Of a stretch of 29,198 nt of DNA, positions 5,521-12,577 are shown piece by piece. The notes under the pieces are model-generated. The model searched no databases, was not told where the DNA came from, and worked only from the letters and a program-made list of their open reading frames with translations. The DNA lies in the IMG/VR virus record IMGVR_UViG_3300030090_001955, positions 1 through 29,198 of that record. One strand, given 5' to 3'. A program made the position numbers and the translations under genes. Position 1 is the first letter of the stretch; every line of letters begins with the position of its first letter. Origin of the DNA: a virus.

Positions 5521-5720
5521 TGATGTTTAAAAATGAATTACCACTAGATCACACTAGAAGTATAGAGTTCATAATCGATATTTGGACAAAGGAGATACAA
5601 GAAGAAAATAGAGATCGTGACATGGGAGTCGGTTGGGACTCTTGTAATGAAACCGCATGGCGAGAACTTGTATGGTGGTTAGAAGACTATGGTTTGGAGT
5701 TCGTAGAAGAAGATGCCTAA
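5517..5720 (+). CDS. Small acidic hypothetical protein, 67 aa
   Basis: Three consecutive ATG codons (5517, 5520, 5523) follow the previous stop; the first overlaps it in ATGA form and was taken. A longer TTG-started reading (5502) lies inside the previous gene. The product is rich in Trp and acidic residues (FIIDIWTKEIQEENRD, GWDSCNETAWRELVWWLEDY, ending FVEEDA). Soluble, helical; no known family. The acidic, Trp-rich character is reminiscent of inhibitor-type phage proteins, which is only a guess. Confidence 0.6.
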   Translation: MMMFKNELPLDHTRSIEFIIDIWTKEIQEENRDRDMGVGWDSCNETAWRELVWWLEDYGLEFVEEDA

Positions 5721-5886
5721 AGTATATTACAAAAAGGTAAAACCCTCGAAACCGCGTAACCCAATGTTTGTGCGTAGGGCAACTGTATCCATCAAAGATA
5801 AGAGGGAGAAGGTTGCCAAGCGCAGACACGAACACGAGATGTTTCAAGCAAAACTTTTAAGGAAGGAGCTAAAAGATGGGGAATAA
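5713..5886 (+). CDS. Small basic hypothetical protein, 57 aa
   Basis: MPKVYYKKVKPSKPRNPMFV, then a Lys/Arg-dense helix (RREKVAKRRHEHEMFQAKLL-like stretch). Its ATG lies 5 nt before the previous stop and its end overlaps the next gene by 11 nt, so both neighbours support it. Very basic, no Cys, no membrane segment; nucleic-acid binding is plausible. Related short Arg/Lys proteins occur in marine phages, but I cannot name a family. Confidence 0.6.
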   Translation: MPKVYYKKVKPSKPRNPMFVRRATVSIKDKREKVAKRRHEHEMFQAKLLRKELKDGE

Positions 5887-6085
5887 TAAACCATTACCAA
5901 ATGACGTTAGCAACGCTTTGTTCAATATCCTTGATGTTGAGAAAACAATAAAAGCTAATGGACTTTGTAACACTAAGCGTGTGCATGGTGGCACAGACAA
6001 TGAAGACACGCTTGGAGATTTAGTAGAAGAGTTAGTATATTTTATAACTGAATTAGATAATATTTATGGAGCGCACAATGAGTAA
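5876..6085 (+). CDS. Hypothetical protein, 69 aa
   Basis: AAGGAG at 5860-5865 precedes the ATG. MGNNKPLPNDVSNALFNILD followed by a helical C-terminus TLGDLVEELVYFITELDNIY. Soluble and acidic, one Cys. No recognised domain. It overlaps the genes on both sides (11 nt upstream, 8 nt downstream). Confidence 0.65.
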   Translation: MGNNKPLPNDVSNALFNILDVEKTIKANGLCNTKRVHGGTDNEDTLGDLVEELVYFITELDNIYGAHNE

Positions 6086-6242
6086 AGAATTTGATCACGA
6101 CTGGTTTGACAGTCATGTTATTATAGACTTGGGTGGATTTAATAACAAAGAAGAAAAGAATAAAGCAGAGGAGACTCTGAAAGATAAACTAAAAGAAAAA
6201 TTAGAAAAGGAGTTCAAGAGTGACAGCCAGAGAGATGATTAA
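6078..6242 (+). CDS. Hypothetical charged protein, 54 aa
   Basis: ATG inside the end of the previous gene. MSKEFDHDWFDSHVIIDLGG, then a long Glu/Lys helix (NKEEKNKAEETLKDKLKEKL) that could form a coiled coil. No family recognised. Overlaps the next, GTG-started gene by 23 nt. Confidence 0.55.
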   Translation: MSKEFDHDWFDSHVIIDLGGFNNKEEKNKAEETLKDKLKEKLEKEFKSDSQRDD

Positions 6243-6390
6243 GATACTGATAAAGTTAGACGATCTAAATACCAAGATAGATTTTAGATTACCAATAAAA
6301 TTCTATGGTCAAGATCAAGATTTACTTTTGCGTTATAATTGTGTATTCTACGAAAACGATTCGATAATTATAGGTTTTAAGGAGAGATGA
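6220..6390 (+). CDS. Hypothetical protein, 56 aa, GTG start
   Basis: GTG at 6220 is placed by AAAAGGAG at 6206-6213. The product MTAREMIKILIKLDDLNTKI...LPIKFYGQDQDLLLRYNC... ends at TGA one base before the methyltransferase ATG. Mixed alpha/beta, soluble; no family recognised. An in-frame ATG at 6235 is an alternative start. Confidence 0.5.
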   Translation: MTAREMIKILIKLDDLNTKIDFRLPIKFYGQDQDLLLRYNCVFYENDSIIIGFKER

Positions 6391-6391
6391 T

Positions 6392-7567
6392 ATGTATAAA
6401 GTGGTGGCAAGTTTTTTTGATGGTTTCTCTGGTACGATGATTGCTTTAGACAAGCTAGGCATTACACCAGACGAGTACCATGCTTTTGAGATTGACCCTT
6501 ATTCAAGTGCGGTTAGTCGATACAATTATCCTAACATCATTCGTCATGGCGATGCACGAAATTGGGAAGTTCTCAAGGGTAAGAAGATTGATCTATTGGT
6601 TGCAGGTTTTCCATGTCAAAGCTATTCGGTTGCAGGATTGCGGAAGTTCCAAGAAGATCCACGAGATATGTCTAAGGTTTTGCTTGATGCTATTAAAGGG
6701 TTAGACGTAGATAAGATATTGATAGAGAATGTTGCATCTATGCCAAAGGTTTGGAAAGACTATTTTACTGAGATGTTTCAGCGTGTTTTTCCAGACGTTG
6801 TATGCCACGAGATAAATAGTTCTTTAAAAACTGCTCAATCAAGAAAGAGATTATATTGGACAAACATTGACTTTGATTTAATGACAGATATGGGGATAGT
6901 GATGGACTCCATTCTTGAAGATGGTGCTATATCTGATCGTGACAAGTCGTTGTGTATTGATGCCAATTACTTCAAGGGGGGTAATATGCAGATGTATTAT
7001 GGCAAGTCCAAACGTCAGATAGCTTACGTTGACGAGCCTACTACTGGTTGTAAGCAAGTTGGTGTCGCAGATATCAAAGGCTATGATATCATTCGCAGAG
7101 TATACAGTCGTTATGGCAAAGCACCATCGTTGACCACTATGCAAGGCGGTCACAGAGAACCAAAGGTTGAGTGCGGTAGGATTATCAATCGCAAGATCAA
7201 CCCTAAGACTGGCAAGAGAGATGACTACAACCCAGACATACAGCCACAATCACGAGTAGAGTTGCGGTCAGACAGTAAGACCAATACACTATCCACAGTA
7301 CAGAAAGACAATGTAGTGGTTCGTAATTGGGAAAACGTCAACCCAGAGCAGTTCTATTGGAGAGCCTTGACTCCTCTTGAGTGCGAGAGGTTGCAGACTG
7401 TTCCAGACAAGTATACTGAGTATGGTAGATATGTTGAGAAAGATAAAGACACGGGATTTCGTGTACATAAGAACAAACCCATCAGTAAGTCACAGCGATA
7501 CAAGATGCTTGGCAATGGATTTACTGTAGATGTAATAGCGCATATACTGAAAGGAGTAGACGCATGA
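6392..7567 (+). CDS. DNA (cytosine-5) methyltransferase
   Basis: 391 aa with the ordered C5-MTase motifs: motif I SFFDGFSGTMIAL (8-19, SAM binding), motif II around FEIDPY, motif IV GFPCQSYS with catalytic Cys75, motif VI IENV (111-114), motif VIII QSRKRLYWTN (149-158), a variable target-recognition region of about 170-310, motif IX RALTPLECERLQTVPD, and motif X GNGFTVDVIAHI (about 374-385). The FFDG start resembles the DNMT3-like subgroup common in phages. It would methylate phage DNA to 5-methylcytosine, probably evading host restriction; target sequence unknown and no partner endonuclease is next to it. ATG preceded by AAGGAG at 6379-6384; ATGA overlap downstream. Confidence 0.9.
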   Translation: MYKVVASFFDGFSGTMIALDKLGITPDEYHAFEIDPYSSAVSRYNYPNIIRHGDARNWEVLKGKKIDLLVAGFPCQSYSVAGLRKFQEDPRDMSKVLLDAIKGLDVDKILIENVASMPKVWKDYFTEMFQRVFPDVVCHEINSSLKTAQSRKRLYWTNIDFDLMTDMGIVMDSILEDGAISDRDKSLCIDANYFKGGNMQMYYGKSKRQIAYVDEPTTGCKQVGVADIKGYDIIRRVYSRYGKAPSLTTMQGGHREPKVECGRIINRKINPKTGKRDDYNPDIQPQSRVELRSDSKTNTLSTVQKDNVVVRNWENVNPEQFYWRALTPLECERLQTVPDKYTEYGRYVEKDKDTGFRVHKNKPISKSQRYKMLGNGFTVDVIAHILKGVDA

Positions 7568-7788
7568 GTGATGATGACGTAAAGCAACAAGCACTAGAGC
7601 AAGCACAACAGGCATACGGATTGTTTATCTGGTTTGTTAAATGGTTTAGTTATGTAATGATATTTATGATTGTTCTGATGTTCATGAATAACTGGTTTGA
7701 CGATGGTACTGGCAGTATGTTTATGCCAGACGAGATATACGAAGATCAATATGACCCAAAGGGATTAAACAAGAAGAAGGGAATATAA
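7564..7788 (+). CDS. Single-span membrane protein, 74 aa
   Basis: ATGA overlap with the methyltransferase gene. N-terminal acidic/Gln-rich helix MSDDDVKQQALEQAQQAY, a hydrophobic segment of about 21-43 (LFIWFVKWFSYVMIFMIVLM), then a polar tail with DDGTGSMFMPDEIYEDQYDP. No family recognised. First of a run of short membrane proteins up to 9123. Confidence 0.65.
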   Translation: MSDDDVKQQALEQAQQAYGLFIWFVKWFSYVMIFMIVLMFMNNWFDDGTGSMFMPDEIYEDQYDPKGLNKKKGI

Positions 7789-7790
7789 GA

Positions 7791-7970
7791 ATGTGGAGAA
7801 TAATAAAAGGACATAGTGTTGATGGTAGTGTTGAGTATCAAGTATCAGATGGTGATGTTGATGAAAGAACAGAGTCCTACGATTTTTCTAGTCTAAATGA
7901 TGCTAAAATAATGTTAAATGAACTAAATAAAGAAGTGTTACCAAAGATAGCATATGGAGATAAGACATGA
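7791..7970 (+). CDS. Hypothetical soluble protein, 59 aa
   Basis: ATG two bases after the previous stop, and ATGA overlap with the next gene. MWRIIKGHSVDGSVEYQVSD, acidic loop GDVDERTESYDF, then helix LNDAKIMLNELNKEV. Looks like a small alpha/beta fold; no family recognised. Confidence 0.6.
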   Translation: MWRIIKGHSVDGSVEYQVSDGDVDERTESYDFSSLNDAKIMLNELNKEVLPKIAYGDKT

Positions 7971-8191
7971 ATAAACCATATCATAATCAAGGCTTTGGTA
8001 CAGCTTTCCTAGTTATTGCATTGGCATTTTTTGTACTGCCAGTCGTGTTAATGATGATGATGGACGATACCTTTGAGAGATTTACCAACAAGTATTTTCC
8101 AAAAGCAGAATGTTGGGAAACCGCCAAACACGAGAGAGTGTGTAAGCGATTCAATAACTGCAAGTTTATGAGGAACTTTTGCCATGACTGA
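7967..8191 (+). CDS. Membrane-anchored Cys-rich protein, 74 aa
   Basis: Hydrophobic segment of about 11-32 (GTAFLVIALAFFVLPVVLMM) followed by a tail with four cysteines (AECWETAKHERVCKRF, NNCKFMRNFCHD). If the tail is periplasmic, two disulfides are possible. Unknown function. Overlaps both neighbours (ATGA upstream, 8 nt downstream). Confidence 0.6.
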   Translation: MNKPYHNQGFGTAFLVIALAFFVLPVVLMMMMDDTFERFTNKYFPKAECWETAKHERVCKRFNNCKFMRNFCHD

Positions 8192-8282
8192 GGGATACAC
8201 ATTAATAGCAACAATAGTAATTCTAGTCGTTGGCACTTTGGTGTTAAATGGGTGTGCTAATCTTTTTGTGAGGATAATGTAA
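8184..8282 (+). CDS. 32-aa membrane microprotein with lipobox-like Cys
   Basis: MTEGYTLIATIVILVVGTLV followed by LNGCANLFVRIM. One hydrophobic helix ends in L-N-G-C, close to but not a standard lipobox (Asn is unusual before Gly). Stop overlaps the next ATG (TAATG). Could be a tiny lipoprotein or a membrane peptide. Confidence 0.5.
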   Translation: MTEGYTLIATIVILVVGTLVLNGCANLFVRIM

Positions 8283-8434
8283 TGAAAGAGAGGATAAAAA
8301 GTTCTTTGACAAAAGACAAGAAAAAGGCAAGAGATTTTTTTCAAGACCTCTTGGTGGCGGTAATAGTAATTTTTATTGTGGGTGGTATGCTTGTGTATGC
8401 TCACTTTGACATTGTATCCATAGTGGAGGGTTAA
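8282..8434 (+). CDS. 50-aa membrane microprotein with basic N-terminus
   Basis: A Lys-rich amphipathic start (MKERIKSSLTKDKKKARDFF) is followed by a single membrane span of about 23-40 (LLVAVIVIFIVGGMLVYA) and a short tail. Start coupled to the previous stop. The charge distribution predicts N-terminus in, C-terminus out. No family recognised. Confidence 0.55.
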   Translation: MKERIKSSLTKDKKKARDFFQDLLVAVIVIFIVGGMLVYAHFDIVSIVEG

Positions 8435-8435
8435 A

Positions 8436-8543
8436 ATGGAAGAAGAATTTATTGATGATTTATTTGATGATATGGTAGATGATTCAGAGGTGGATAAGAT
8501 AAAATCTATACCATATGAAATAGAAAGGGAGTTAGAAGAATGA
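8436..8543 (+). CDS. 35-aa acidic microprotein
   Basis: MEEEFIDDLFDDMVDDSEVD then KIKSIPYEIERELEE: about half acidic residues, no hydrophobic span. ATG one base after the previous stop, and ATGA overlap with the SleB gene. Could be a DNA-mimic or a binding peptide; unproven. Confidence 0.5.
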   Translation: MEEEFIDDLFDDMVDDSEVDKIKSIPYEIERELEE

Positions 8544-8968
8544 TACTTGAAACAGCATTGATGTGCATGGCTTTCAATATCTACCATGAAGCAAACAACC
8601 AGTCTATGCTTGGGCAGATCGCAGTCGGGCAAGTAGTTATGAACAGAGTAGAGGACAGTCGTTTTCCCGATACAGTATGTGAGGTGGTCAAGCAAGCGGT
8701 GACATACAAAGGTACAGACAAACCAGTCTTACACAAATGTCAGTTCTCGTGGTACTGCGATGGTAAAAAAGACGAGCCAAACTACGACAGCAAATCGTGG
8801 TCAAACGCATTGAAATATGCAGTAGTAGTATTGGGCGGTGATATAACGCTTGACTTTACAGATGGTGCGACTCATTATCATGCCACCTATGTGCGTCCTG
8901 CGTGGGCAAAGACCAAGACTCGAACCACGCGGATTGACAGACATATATTCTATAGGTGGGAGAGATGA
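8540..8968 (+). CDS. SleB-type cell wall hydrolase
   Basis: 142 aa matching the Hydrolase_2/SleB domain over its whole length: AFNIYHEANNQSMLGQIAVG with the expected catalytic Glu17, VVMNRVEDSRFPDTVCEVVK, KCQFSWYCDG (67-74) and GATHYHATYVRPAWA (109-123). The family comprises lytic transglycosylase or amidase-like peptidoglycan hydrolases. There is no signal peptide or membrane anchor, so export would need a holin or release at lysis. It is unusual in sitting in the early/replication operon while an M15 endolysin lies in the lysis operon. It may be a second lysin, a virion-associated enzyme or wall-remodelling factor. Overlaps both neighbours. Confidence 0.85.
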   Translation: MILETALMCMAFNIYHEANNQSMLGQIAVGQVVMNRVEDSRFPDTVCEVVKQAVTYKGTDKPVLHKCQFSWYCDGKKDEPNYDSKSWSNALKYAVVVLGGDITLDFTDGATHYHATYVRPAWAKTKTRTTRIDRHIFYRWER

Positions 8969-9045
8969 GCAAAGAATTTAGATTGTTTATTATTTTAGTA
9001 ACAGTGTGTTATTTGTTAGATTTATTATTTAAAACTTTACTTTAG
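8965..9045 (+). CDS. 26-aa membrane microprotein
   Basis: ATGA overlap with the SleB gene. MSKEFRLFIILVTVCYLLDL then LFKTLL: one hydrophobic helix with a short charged start. Possibly a helper of the adjacent hydrolase; support is the coupling only. Confidence 0.45.
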   Translation: MSKEFRLFIILVTVCYLLDLLFKTLL

Positions 9046-9054
9046 GAGATTTTT

Positions 9055-9123
9055 ATGCGACTATTCATTTGGGATTTAATGGCAGTAATAACTATGGTAT
9101 GGATGTGTTTTTATGTATTCTAA
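9055..9123 (+). CDS. 22-aa membrane microprotein
   Basis: AGGAG at 9044-9048 precedes the ATG. MRLFIWDLMAVITMVWMCFY then VF: entirely hydrophobic. The 3' end overlaps the integrase start by 11 nt, so it may mainly couple translation into the integrase. Confidence 0.4.
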   Translation: MRLFIWDLMAVITMVWMCFYVF

Positions 9124-10036
9124 TATAAAACAGATAAAGACAGTCGGGGATATGGTGCAGTATTACCTTCACAGTCCTCAATTTTTGGCTCTTAGACCGC
9201 GTTCACAGAAGGATTACGAGTATACCCTTACAAAAGCGTTAAAGACCTCTGTGAGCGTTTCTAAGACGCTTGAGAGTGTACGCATCTCAAAGGTATCGGT
9301 ATCAGATTGTAAAGTTATCTATCAAGATTGGTTGCTGAGAGGTAAAAGAATGGCAAACAACATCGCTACTATACTCTCTGTGGTGTTCAACATGGCAGAG
9401 GAGTTAGAACTTTTGGCAAGCAACCCTATGCGAAGGGTAAAAAAGGCAAAGCAAGACGTTAGGAGAGTGATGTGGTCAAGAGATCAAGTAAAATTATTCC
9501 TTGACACGGCATATGGCGAGTACAAGTGGCGCAGTATAGGTCTTATTGTGCATATGGCTTACGAATTTGCACAAAGAGTCGGTGATATGCGTCTTTTAGA
9601 GTGGAAAAGTGTCGATTTAGATGGTGCAAGGCTTGATTTGGTGCAGTCTAAGCGTAGAGCAGAGGTGCATATACCTATCAACCCTAAGTTATTGGCTATG
9701 CTAAAGACACAGCATGAGGACTTTGGGTTTCAAGACTACGTTGCACCTAATGTAAGACCTATTGATGGACATCACAAGCCGTACAATGAGTTTGATATAT
9801 CTATCTTAGTCAATGAGGTCAAAGCACAAGCTAATTTACCCAAAGAACTGACCGCTATGGATATGCGTAGGACAGCCATTACAGAGATGGTTGAGGCGGG
9901 TGTGGATACCACGCAGATCATGTCGGTGTCTGGACACAACTCACCACAATCGATGCGACCCTACATCAAGCACACATTTAGATCAGCTAATAACGCACTA
10001 GCTAGAAGGGACACATACAAAGATGAAATTTCTTGA
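9113..10036 (+). CDS. int: Tyrosine recombinase (phage integrase)
   Basis: 307 aa. N-terminal SAM-like core-binding domain (about 8-105), then the catalytic domain with box I EFAQRVGDMRLLEW (R155), the beta-hairpin Lys in VQSKRR (K180), box II MDMRRT (R252), SVSGH (H275), and nucleophile RPYIKH (Y284). The usual H of H-x-x-R is Met249; that position is variable in active members, so it does not prove inactivity. It would catalyse site-specific integration or excision, or resolution. Lies directly upstream of, and overlaps by 14 nt, the primase gene, so it appears to be expressed with replication. No attP core was identified. Confidence 0.85.
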   Translation: MYSNIKQIKTVGDMVQYYLHSPQFLALRPRSQKDYEYTLTKALKTSVSVSKTLESVRISKVSVSDCKVIYQDWLLRGKRMANNIATILSVVFNMAEELELLASNPMRRVKKAKQDVRRVMWSRDQVKLFLDTAYGEYKWRSIGLIVHMAYEFAQRVGDMRLLEWKSVDLDGARLDLVQSKRRAEVHIPINPKLLAMLKTQHEDFGFQDYVAPNVRPIDGHHKPYNEFDISILVNEVKAQANLPKELTAMDMRRTAITEMVEAGVDTTQIMSVSGHNSPQSMRPYIKHTFRSANNALARRDTYKDEIS

Positions 10037-10790
10037 GGAACTAAACTTAGAAGAGGGCAGAACCTTAACAATGGATTGTCCAGTCTGCAAAGGTAAGAAA
10101 AAGTTTACAGCGACTAGGGTGGAAGACGCTATTTTATACAACTGCTTTAGGAATAGTTGCACTGTTAAGGGTAGAAGAAAGGTAGGTAGAACTGTGGAGA
10201 GTATTAGAAAGAAAATGAATGGACAATCTGCGGTCAGAAAGATATCGGAGTTTGAAGTTCCTGAATATTTTTCTCATGATCTAACGGATTGTGACGAGTT
10301 TATTATGAGATGGGATCTGTTTAACATACAGTTATTCCATGATGTTAAAAACGATAGGGTCGTATTCCCTATCGTGCGTAAAGGTAAGATTATTGATGCC
10401 ATAGGTAGATCGTTAAATGCTGATTCTTTTCCTAAGTGGTACAAGTATGGTAACAATATGTCTTATTATGCGTATAGAGGAGATGGTGTGGATAGAAATG
10501 TGGCAGTGGTGGTAGAGGACGTTATATCAGCTATAACTGTGGGTAGTCACTTTCCAGTTATAGGGTTTGGTTTGCTAGGCACAGCACTACAGCAGGAACA
10601 TCTATACACTCTTTCTAATTTTGATAGGGTCGTAGTCGCTCTTGACCCTGACGCATCTAAGAAGTCGCTAGAACACGCAAAAGATTTATCTAACTATGTT
10701 TCAGACGTTAGGGTGTTAAAACTAATAGACGACTTAAAATACAAAAACATAGAAGATTTTAAAAAACTAGAGGAGGTTTTGAATGGCTAA
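10023..10790 (+). CDS. T7-like DNA primase (zinc finger + TOPRIM)
   Basis: 255 aa. Zinc-binding site C19-x2-C22 (CPVCKGKKKF) and C41-x4-C46 (YNCFRNSC), a middle segment with VVFPIVRKGKIIDAIGR, and a TOPRIM core with VVVEDVISAI (E164) and VVALDPDASKKS (D207, D209). This matches the primase half of T7 gp4. Here it is a separate protein; the helicase half is a separate gene at 11342. It would synthesise lagging-strand primers with that helicase. Overlaps the integrase gene upstream and the GIY-YIG gene downstream by 8 nt. Confidence 0.85.
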   Translation: MKFLEELNLEEGRTLTMDCPVCKGKKKFTATRVEDAILYNCFRNSCTVKGRRKVGRTVESIRKKMNGQSAVRKISEFEVPEYFSHDLTDCDEFIMRWDLFNIQLFHDVKNDRVVFPIVRKGKIIDAIGRSLNADSFPKWYKYGNNMSYYAYRGDGVDRNVAVVVEDVISAITVGSHFPVIGFGLLGTALQQEHLYTLSNFDRVVVALDPDASKKSLEHAKDLSNYVSDVRVLKLIDDLKYKNIEDFKKLEEVLNG

Positions 10791-11379
10791 ACATTGCATG
10801 GATTGTGGAGTAGAGTTAGACGTTACTAAAAATTGGTATGAAGCGTCTGAGCGTGATCGTCACTATAGGTGTAAGAAGTGTGCTTGCGTCAATCAGAGAG
10901 CAACCAGTGCTAAACACAATAAGTTACAGATGTATGTTAATGGTAAGTATGTATCCAGAAAACATCCCTTATACAAACCGGGAAAATATAAAACTTTTAA
11001 CGATGCTGCTTTTTCTTCCTTGATTAATTATGTGAAATGTGTTAAGGGTGAAGTATACATTATTAGTAACCCTGCATGGAAGACTTGGTACAAGATTGGC
11101 AAGGCTGTCGATTCTACGGATAGATGTAATCAGTATCAAACAAGCAGTCCTCATAGAGACTATGAATTGGTATCAAACATTAGTGTATCTAATAGAGGTA
11201 TTGGAGAGAAGATAGCGCATACTCTAGCAGAGGGCATGAGTAGAGAGAGAAGTAACGAGTGGTTTCGTATAGAGAATTTAGAGAAAGAGGACTTTGATAA
11301 GTTCTTGAGTTTGGTAAAGACACTTACAGAGGAGAAGGTGAATGGTGGAGTTAGCACTAATAAGAAGTCTGCTAGATAA
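10783..11379 (+). CDS. Zinc-finger + GIY-YIG-like (T5orf172/MUG113-type) protein
   Basis: 198 aa behind a strong AGGAGG at 10771-10776. N-terminal C5-x2-C8 ... C30-x2-C33 zinc ribbon (HCMDCG, YRCKKC), a linker, then KGEVYIISNPAWKTWYKIGK, where VYI (91-93) and YKIG (103-106) form the GIY-YIG core, R114 in DRCNQYQT and E142 in GEKIAHTLAE. This is the T5orf172/MUG113 branch. It may be a DNA nuclease, possibly a free-standing homing endonuclease, because it lies between the primase and helicase genes. Alternatively it processes DNA in recombination. It overlaps the helicase gene by 38 nt. Confidence 0.7.
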   Translation: MAKHCMDCGVELDVTKNWYEASERDRHYRCKKCACVNQRATSAKHNKLQMYVNGKYVSRKHPLYKPGKYKTFNDAAFSSLINYVKCVKGEVYIISNPAWKTWYKIGKAVDSTDRCNQYQTSSPHRDYELVSNISVSNRGIGEKIAHTLAEGMSRERSNEWFRIENLEKEDFDKFLSLVKTLTEEKVNGGVSTNKKSAR

Positions 11380-12577
11380 AGACTTCTATGGAGATCATAA
11401 GGGTACACGTTGCCCCGATGAATTGTTTAGCAAAGATATACGTAAGATAAAGAAGACAGTAGACTTTGCCATGCAGAACTATGGTAAGGACAGTATTACT
11501 GTGCGTGAGTTAGAGGGTTTGTTTTTTGCTCACAACAGCACTCTCACTACATCATCTAAGCAAATGTTCAAAGAGTTGTTTTCTAAGTTAGAGAGAGAGC
11601 AAGCTATGGACAAGGAGATAGCTAAGGATGTACTCTCTAAGTTGTTTCAACAGCATGTAGGGGAGAAGGTAGCCAACATAGGGTTTGATTATGTTAATGG
11701 CGAGGGTTCTACACTAGAGCCACTACGCAAGATTATCAGCGATCATCAAGACAACTTCCTACCTAACTTCAAGATAGAGTGGGACGATATTAGTTTTGAC
11801 AGCATATTGGAGCAAGCTAATCAAAAGTCAAAGTGGAAGTTCAATATACCCTCTCTCGCCAGAAGACTACAGGGCATAAGCGGTGGTCAGCTTATCATAG
11901 TGGGTGCAAGACCCAACACTGGTAAGACAAGCTTTCACGCTAGTATCATCGCATCAAGAGGTGGTTTTATAGATCAAGGTGCTAAGTGTCGAGTCTTGTG
12001 TAATGAAGAGCCGTACTATAGAGTTGCATCTCGTTACCTTTGCAATAGAGCAGAGTTGTCGTTGGCAGAGATAGGTAGTGGTAGAGCTAATCACACTTTG
12101 GCGATGGAGAGATACAATAAGATCAGGCACAGCATAAAGATCAAGGATGTCACTGGCAAGAAGATGGATTGGGTAGAGAGTATGGTCAAAGTAGAAAGAC
12201 CCGACATTGTTGTGCTAGATATGGGCGACAAGTTCGCCAACAAAACTGGAGAGAGGATGGACTTATACCTGAAAGAGGCGGCAATTCACGCGAGAAACAT
12301 TGCAAAGGAGTATGACTGTGCTATAATCTGGATGTCTCAGCTATCTGCTGAGGCAGAGGGTAAGGTCAATGTAGATCAATCTATGCTTGAGGGCAGTAAG
12401 ACTGGTAAGGCGGCAGAAGCGGATTTGATGTTGTTACTCAGTAAAAACCCGACTATTGAGGGGCAGGAAGATAATGATACACAGCGACACATTATCGTAG
12501 CAAAGAACAAGATAAACGGATGGCATGGAAAGATCCATGTTGAGTTAGATGTAGAGAGAGGTAGATATACTGCATGA
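11342..12577 (+). CDS. Replicative DNA helicase (DnaB/T7 gp4 type)
   Basis: 411 aa. RecA-like helicase core: Walker A GARPNTGKT (188-196), NEEP (221-224) with the catalytic-type Glu, Walker B PDIVVLDMGD (287-296), then IIWMSQLSAEAEGKV as motif H3 with its Gln, and a downstream VAKNKINGWHG. The first 160 residues are helical and divergent, taking the place of the primase half of T7 gp4. It would unwind the fork as a hexamer together with the primase at 10023 and the polymerase at 12574. GGAG at 11333-11336 precedes the ATG; ATGA overlap with the polymerase gene. Confidence 0.88.
   Translation: MVELALIRSLLDKDFYGDHKGTRCPDELFSKDIRKIKKTVDFAMQNYGKDSITVRELEGLFFAHNSTLTTSSKQMFKELFSKLEREQAMDKEIAKDVLSKLFQQHVGEKVANIGFDYVNGEGSTLEPLRKIISDHQDNFLPNFKIEWDDISFDSILEQANQKSKWKFNIPSLARRLQGISGGQLIIVGARPNTGKTSFHASIIASRGGFIDQGAKCRVLCNEEPYYRVASRYLCNRAELSLAEIGSGRANHTLAMERYNKIRHSIKIKDVTGKKMDWVESMVKVERPDIVVLDMGDKFANKTGERMDLYLKEAAIHARNIAKEYDCAIIWMSQLSAEAEGKVNVDQSMLEGSKTGKAAEADLMLLLSKNPTIEGQEDNDTQRHIIVAKNKINGWHGKIHVELDVERGRYTA

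Noticed and set aside
8048-8695. 215-aa minus-strand ORF
   Set aside because: It is antisense to at least five overlapping rightward genes including SleB, with a low-complexity His/Ser/Ile-rich product.
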